DNA from: Alphaproteobacteria bacterium
GTDB lineage: Bacteria; Pseudomonadota; Alphaproteobacteria; ATCC43930; CGMCC-115725
NCBI GenBank assembly: GCA_019237175.1
Contig: JAFAHP010000117.1
Span: forward strand, 1 to 9,767
Direction: 5' to 3'
DNA: 9,767 nt
The notes under the pieces were generated by a model. That model was given only the letters and a program-made list of their open reading frames with translations, was not told the origin of the DNA and searched no databases. Below, piece after piece: positions 6,775 to 9,767 of this stretch. Position 1 is the first letter of the stretch. The number at the start of each line of letters is the position of its first letter. Both the position numbers and the translations under genes were made by a program.

Positions 6775-7707
6775 ATGCCCGAGGTGACCGCGGCGTTGGT
6801 CAAGGAGCTGCGCGAAAAGACCGGCGCCGGCATGATGGATTGCAAGCGTGCTCTCGGCGATACCAATGGCGACATCGAGGCTGCAGTCGACTGGCTGCGC
6901 AAGAAGGGGCTGTCCGCCGCCGCCAAAAAAGCCGGACGCATCGCAGCCGAGGGGTTGATCGGGGTCGCCACGCGCGCGATTGCCGGGGCGCTGGTCGAGG
7001 TCAATTCGGAGACCGACTTTGTCGCACGCAACGAGGGATTTCAGGCCTTTGTGCGCACCGTTGCGGAACGAGCGGTGGAGGGCGACGGCGAACTCGAAGC
7101 CTTACGCCGCAGCCCCTATCCCAACACCGGGCGCAATGTTGAAGAAGAGCTGACCTATCTGATCGCGACGATCGGCGAAAATCTGGTGTTGCGCCGCTCG
7201 ACCCGGCTCGCGGTAAGTGAAGGCGGGGTGTACTCTTATATGCACAATTCGCTGGCTCCGGGGCTCGGCAAGATCGGTGTGATCGTGGCGCTCGCGGGGT
7301 CGGCACCCGAAGCCGCCCTGGCCGATCTCGGGCGGCAGCTGGCGATGCACGTCGCGGCCGCGAATCCGTTCTATCTCGACATTGCCTCGGTTCCGCCGGC
7401 GGTTCTCGAACGCGAGCGCAGCGTGTTGCGCGAGCAGGCGCTGGCCAGCGGCAAAACCGGCGGCATCGTCGACCGGATGGTCGAGGGGCGGTTGCGCAAA
7501 TTTTACGAGGAATTCGTGCTGCTGGAGCAGATCTTTGTCGTCGACCAGGAGACGCGGATCGCCAAAGTCGTGGAAAACGCCGCCAACGCGGCAGGTGCCT
7601 CGATAACGGTTAGCGGTTTTGCCCGGTTTGCGCTCGGCGAAGGAATCGAACGCAACCGGCCGGATTTTGCGGCCGAGGTCGCGGCGGCGGCACAGGTCAA
7701 GCACTAA
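6775..7707 (+). CDS. tsf: Translation elongation factor Ts
   Basis: EF-Ts is the cytoplasmic guanine nucleotide exchange factor that recycles EF-Tu-GDP to EF-Tu-GTP. The 310-residue product has an N-terminal UBA-like domain (about 1-45) with ALVKELREKTGAGMMDCKRA (7-26), then the core signature TDFVARNEGF (80-89), which inserts next to the EF-Tu nucleotide site, and two core subdomains up to about residue 300. The C-terminal part has the expected EEFVLLEQ.F.VD segment. The length is normal for alphaproteobacteria. The ATG at 6775 follows AGAGGA by 7 bases; the open frame upstream (from 6667) is read-through of the repeat and is not coding. It lies 108 bases after rpsB, the conserved partner, with a palindromic repeat in the gap. 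Confidence 0.97.
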   Translation: MPEVTAALVKELREKTGAGMMDCKRALGDTNGDIEAAVDWLRKKGLSAAAKKAGRIAAEGLIGVATRAIAGALVEVNSETDFVARNEGFQAFVRTVAERAVEGDGELEALRRSPYPNTGRNVEEELTYLIATIGENLVLRRSTRLAVSEGGVYSYMHNSLAPGLGKIGVIVALAGSAPEAALADLGRQLAMHVAAANPFYLDIASVPPAVLERERSVLREQALASGKTGGIVDRMVEGRLRKFYEEFVLLEQIFVVDQETRIAKVVENAANAAGASITVSGFARFALGEGIERNRPDFAAEVAAAAQVKH

Positions 7708-7722
7708 GCCCACCGGCCCGCA

Positions 7723-7881
7723 CCCCTTCCCCGCCCCGCGAGCGGTCCACGCAATTTCTGCCGGGGATCAACCGTCACCGAAATTCCGTCTTCACCCCCA
7801 CGAGCGAGCGGCGAGGGCAACGCCAATGGCTCTCGCGGCTCCAAGATCAGTGAACCGGCTGTCCGCAAGCGAGGGAAGGGG
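7723..7881. repeat. Split palindromic repeat between tsf and pyrH
   Basis: CCCCTTCCC (7723-7731) and its exact complement GGGAAGGGG (7873-7881) flank 141 bases. Inside is a second hairpin, AATTTC (7753-7758) with GAAATT (7780-7785), around a CCGGGGATCAACCG core. The 10-mer CTCGCGGCTC (7832-7841) is shared with the repeat at the ubiA start, and the nearby CGCCAATGG resembles CGCCAACGG on the minus strand there. This suggests one dispersed family. It fills most of the 280-base tsf-pyrH gap, which has no gene. Confidence 0.55.
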
Positions 7882-7909
7882 CGGCCGATCAAATAAGCCA
7901 GGTGGTCGA

Positions 7910-7938
7910 GCGACAGCACGGTGGATTTCGTGTAACAT
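7910..7938 (+). promoter_or_regulatory. Candidate promoter for pyrH
   Basis: GCGACA (7910-7915) and TAACAT (7933-7938) each match four of six consensus bases at the ideal 17-base spacing. The position, about 50 bases before the pyrH ATG and after the palindromic repeat, would let pyrH-frr-uppS be transcribed independently of rpsB-tsf. The matches are modest and the assignment is by eye. Confidence 0.3.
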
Positions 7939-7987
7939 GCAGCCCGCGCCTGATCTCGGCGCAAGACAGCAAGTGGGCGTGGGCCGC

Positions 7988-8713
7988 ATGGCTGCCGATC
8001 TCAGGTATCGCCGCGTTTTATTAAAGCTCTCGGGCGAGGCTCTGATGGGGTCGCGCGAGGGCGGGCTTGATCCCGAATTCGTCGCCACCATCGCCGGCGA
8101 AATCCAGTCTGTGCATGCGCTCGGCGTCGAAATCTGTGTGGTTATGGGCGGTGGCAACATCTTTCGCGGCGTATCAGGAGCGGCTGTCGGCATGGAGCGT
8201 GCGTCCGCCGATTACATGGGCATGCTGGCGACGGTGATTAATTCGCTCGCGATGCAGAACGCGCTCGAACAGTGCGGGATCGCAACCCGGGTCCAGTCGG
8301 CGATCTCGATGCAGGCGGTATGCGAACCCTATATTCGCCGCCGCGCATTGCGCCACCTCGAAAAAAAGCGCGTGGTCATCTTCGCCGCCGGCACCGGAAA
8401 CCCGTTCTTTACGACCGATACAGCGGCCGCGTTGCGCGCTTCGGAAATGGGTTGCGATGCGCTGTTGAAGGCGACCAAAGTCGATGGCGTTTACGATGCC
8501 GATCCCCAGCGCGTGCCCAGCGCCGCGCGTTTTGATCGGCTTGACTATCGCGAAGTGTTGGCGCGCGACCTGCAGGTGATGGATACCTCGGCAATATCGC
8601 TGGCGCGCGACAACCGCATCCCTATTTTGGTGTTTTCGATCTTCGAACGCGGCGGATTTGCTCGCCTCGTGCGTGGAGAGGGGCGATATACGATCATCGA
8701 CGGAGAAAATTAG
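7988..8713 (+). CDS. pyrH: UMP kinase
   Basis: This cytoplasmic enzyme phosphorylates UMP to UDP with ATP, the committed step toward UTP and CTP; bacterial PyrH belongs to the amino acid kinase family and is a hexamer. The 241-residue product has the expected length. Landmarks are VLLKLSGEALMG (10-21, phosphate-binding start), VVMGGGNIFRG (51-61), the UMP-binding ADYMGMLATVINSLAMQ (74-90), GTGNPFFTTDTAAALRASE (135-153) and LLKATKVDGVYDADP (159-173). All key stretches look intact. The ATG at 7988 is chosen because homology begins at RYRRVLLKLSGE; in-frame alternatives at 7937 (ATG) and 7979 (GTG) have no better ribosome binding site, and the one at 7988 is itself weak. It is 17 bases upstream of frr. 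Confidence 0.96.
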   Translation: MAADLRYRRVLLKLSGEALMGSREGGLDPEFVATIAGEIQSVHALGVEICVVMGGGNIFRGVSGAAVGMERASADYMGMLATVINSLAMQNALEQCGIATRVQSAISMQAVCEPYIRRRALRHLEKKRVVIFAAGTGNPFFTTDTAAALRASEMGCDALLKATKVDGVYDADPQRVPSAARFDRLDYREVLARDLQVMDTSAISLARDNRIPILVFSIFERGGFARLVRGEGRYTIIDGEN

Positions 8714-8730
8714 CCATCGGGAGTGAAACC

Positions 8731-9291
8731 ATGTCGGAAGACTCGCTGCTCAACGATCTTAACCGCCGGATGGAGGGCGCTCTCGAGGTTTTGCGCAAGG
8801 AGTTTGGCGGGTTGCGCACCGGACGAGCCTCGGCAAGTCTGCTCGAACCGATCTCGGTTGCCGCCTATGGCGGGTCAATGCCGATCAATCAGCTTGCCAA
8901 TGTCAGCGTGCCGGAACCGCGGACGATTACCGTACAGGTCTGGGACCGGGCAATGGTCAAGGCGGTCGACAAGGCGATCCGCGAATCGGGACTGGGCCTC
9001 AATCCGCAGACCGAGGGCCAAGTGATCCGCGTGCCGATCCCTGACCTCAATGAGGAACGGCGGCGCGAGCTGACCAAAGTTACCGCCCGATATGCCGAGG
9101 ACGCGCGCGTGGCGGTGCGCAAAGTGCGGCAACACGGGATGGAGGCGTTGCGTCGTCAGGAAAAGGAAGGGGAAATCTCGCAGGATCTGCAGCGCAAGCT
9201 GCAGCAGGAAATTCAGCGGCTGACCGACCAGGCGATCCGCCGAATCGATGACACGCTGACGCAGAAAGACCGGGAGATCTTACAGGTTTGA
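8731..9291 (+). CDS. frr: Ribosome recycling factor
   Basis: RRF binds the post-termination ribosome and, with EF-G, splits it into subunits. The 186-residue product is almost the same length as the E. coli protein (185). It has the long-helix domain I formed by residues about 1-30 and 105-186 and the small beta domain II in between. Visible hallmarks are LRKEFGGLRTGRAS (21-34), VAAYGGSMPINQLANVSVPE (43-62), PIPDLNEERRRELTK (102-116) and ARVAVRKVRQ (125-134). A GGGAG ribosome binding site (8719-8723) lies 7 bases before the ATG. The gene follows pyrH by 17 bases and its TGA overlaps the proposed start of uppS, so these three are almost certainly one transcript. Confidence 0.97.
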   Translation: MSEDSLLNDLNRRMEGALEVLRKEFGGLRTGRASASLLEPISVAAYGGSMPINQLANVSVPEPRTITVQVWDRAMVKAVDKAIRESGLGLNPQTEGQVIRVPIPDLNEERRRELTKVTARYAEDARVAVRKVRQHGMEALRRQEKEGEISQDLQRKLQQEIQRLTDQAIRRIDDTLTQKDREILQV

Positions 9292-9767
9292 CAACGCTAC
9301 CGATTGCCGCCGAAGCTTCGCTGCAGCGCCCGTCGCCGCGGCATGTCGCGATCATTATGGACGGCAATGGCCGCTGGGCCGAAGCCCGAGGTCTACCGCG
9401 CATCGCAGGTCATCGCCGGGGTGCCGAGGCGGTCAGGCGCACCGTTTCGGGTGCTATCGAACTTGGGCTTCCCTATCTGACGTTGTTCGGCTTCTCATCG
9501 GAGAATTGGAAACGCTCGTCGAGCGAAATCCATGACCTGATGGGGTTGTTGCGCCACTACCTGCTCGCCGAGATCGCCGAATTGCACCGGAACGGCATTC
9601 GCCTGCGGGTTATCGGCCAAATCGATCGTCTTGCCCCCGACATCATCCAACTGATCAAACACGCCGAGACGGTGACGCACGACAATTCGGCGATCACGCT
9701 GACCATGGCGCTGTCCTATGGCGGCCGCGCCGAGATTGTGGCGGCGGCGCGGGCGATCGCCGCCGCC
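9288..9767 (+). CDS. uppS: Isoprenyl (undecaprenyl) diphosphate synthase, 3' end cut by window
   Basis: This cis-prenyltransferase extends farnesyl diphosphate with isopentenyl diphosphate to make the lipid carrier for peptidoglycan and other envelope glycans. The first 160 residues are present; the rest lies beyond the window. Landmarks are HVAIIMDGNGRWA (19-31, with Asp25 as the catalytic residue), RGLPRIAGHRRGAEAVR (34-50), LTLFGFSSENWKR (64-76) and TMALSYGGRAEIV (139-151). All look intact. No ATG lies near the expected start; the first in-frame ATG (9357) is inside the active-site motif. The TTG at 9288, which shares two bases with the frr TGA and has GGGAG about 12 bases upstream, gives a normal N-terminus. 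In alphaproteobacteria this gene is typically followed by cdsA and dxr. Confidence 0.93.
   Translation, partial: MTTLPIAAEASLQRPSPRHVAIIMDGNGRWAEARGLPRIAGHRRGAEAVRRTVSGAIELGLPYLTLFGFSSENWKRSSSEIHDLMGLLRHYLLAEIAELHRNGIRLRVIGQIDRLAPDIIQLIKHAETVTHDNSAITLTMALSYGGRAEIVAAARAIAAA

Noticed and set aside
7619..7987. Upstream in-frame extension of pyrH
   Set aside because: It would overlap the 3' end of tsf and translate the palindromic repeat; PyrH homology starts only at about 8000.
1..9767. CRISPR array, tRNA, rRNA, transposase or integrase
   Set aside because: No regularly spaced direct repeats, cloverleaf-like tRNA sequence, rRNA sequence or recombinase motifs were seen on either strand.

Overview
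This is a GC-rich bacterial chromosomal window that looks alphaproteobacterial, plausibly Rhodospirillales-like. The basis is family recognition only: the gene order rpsB-tsf-pyrH-frr-uppS, an alphaproteobacterial-type UbiA, an EtfB lysine methyltransferase of the type found in alphaproteobacteria and mitochondria, and GC-rich palindromic intergenic repeats. No marker here fixes the genus.

Left half (about 1-5384), mostly on the minus strand. Read in the direction of transcription, a large membrane protein with a spermidine-synthase-like C-terminal domain (5384-3063) comes first. A spacer follows that holds a frameshifted DUF433 (VapB-like antitoxin) relic on the plus strand and a composite palindromic repeat. 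Next come ubiA (4-hydroxybenzoate polyprenyltransferase, ubiquinone synthesis), a class I SAM methyltransferase resembling the EtfB lysine methyltransferase METTL20 only 4 bases after ubiA, and a secreted DUF4142 protein. The ubiA-methyltransferase pair makes metabolic sense, because electron transfer flavoprotein delivers electrons to the ubiquinone pool.

Right half (5812-9767), plus strand, is a conserved translation and envelope cluster: rpsB (ribosomal protein S2), tsf (EF-Ts), pyrH (UMP kinase), frr (ribosome recycling factor) and uppS (undecaprenyl diphosphate synthase, cut by the window end). frr and uppS overlap by two bases if the TTG start of uppS is right. The rpsB-tsf and tsf-pyrH gaps each carry a palindromic repeat, so the cluster is interrupted by repeat DNA although the gene order is intact.

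The two halves diverge from a 427-base intergenic region (5385-5811) that should hold both promoters and the rpsB leader. No previously undescribed multi-gene system is evident. The observations most worth following are the spermidine-synthase-like protein without its usual catalytic Asp, the repeat at the ubiA start, possible RNA structure over the rpsB ribosome binding site, and the decayed DUF433 gene.
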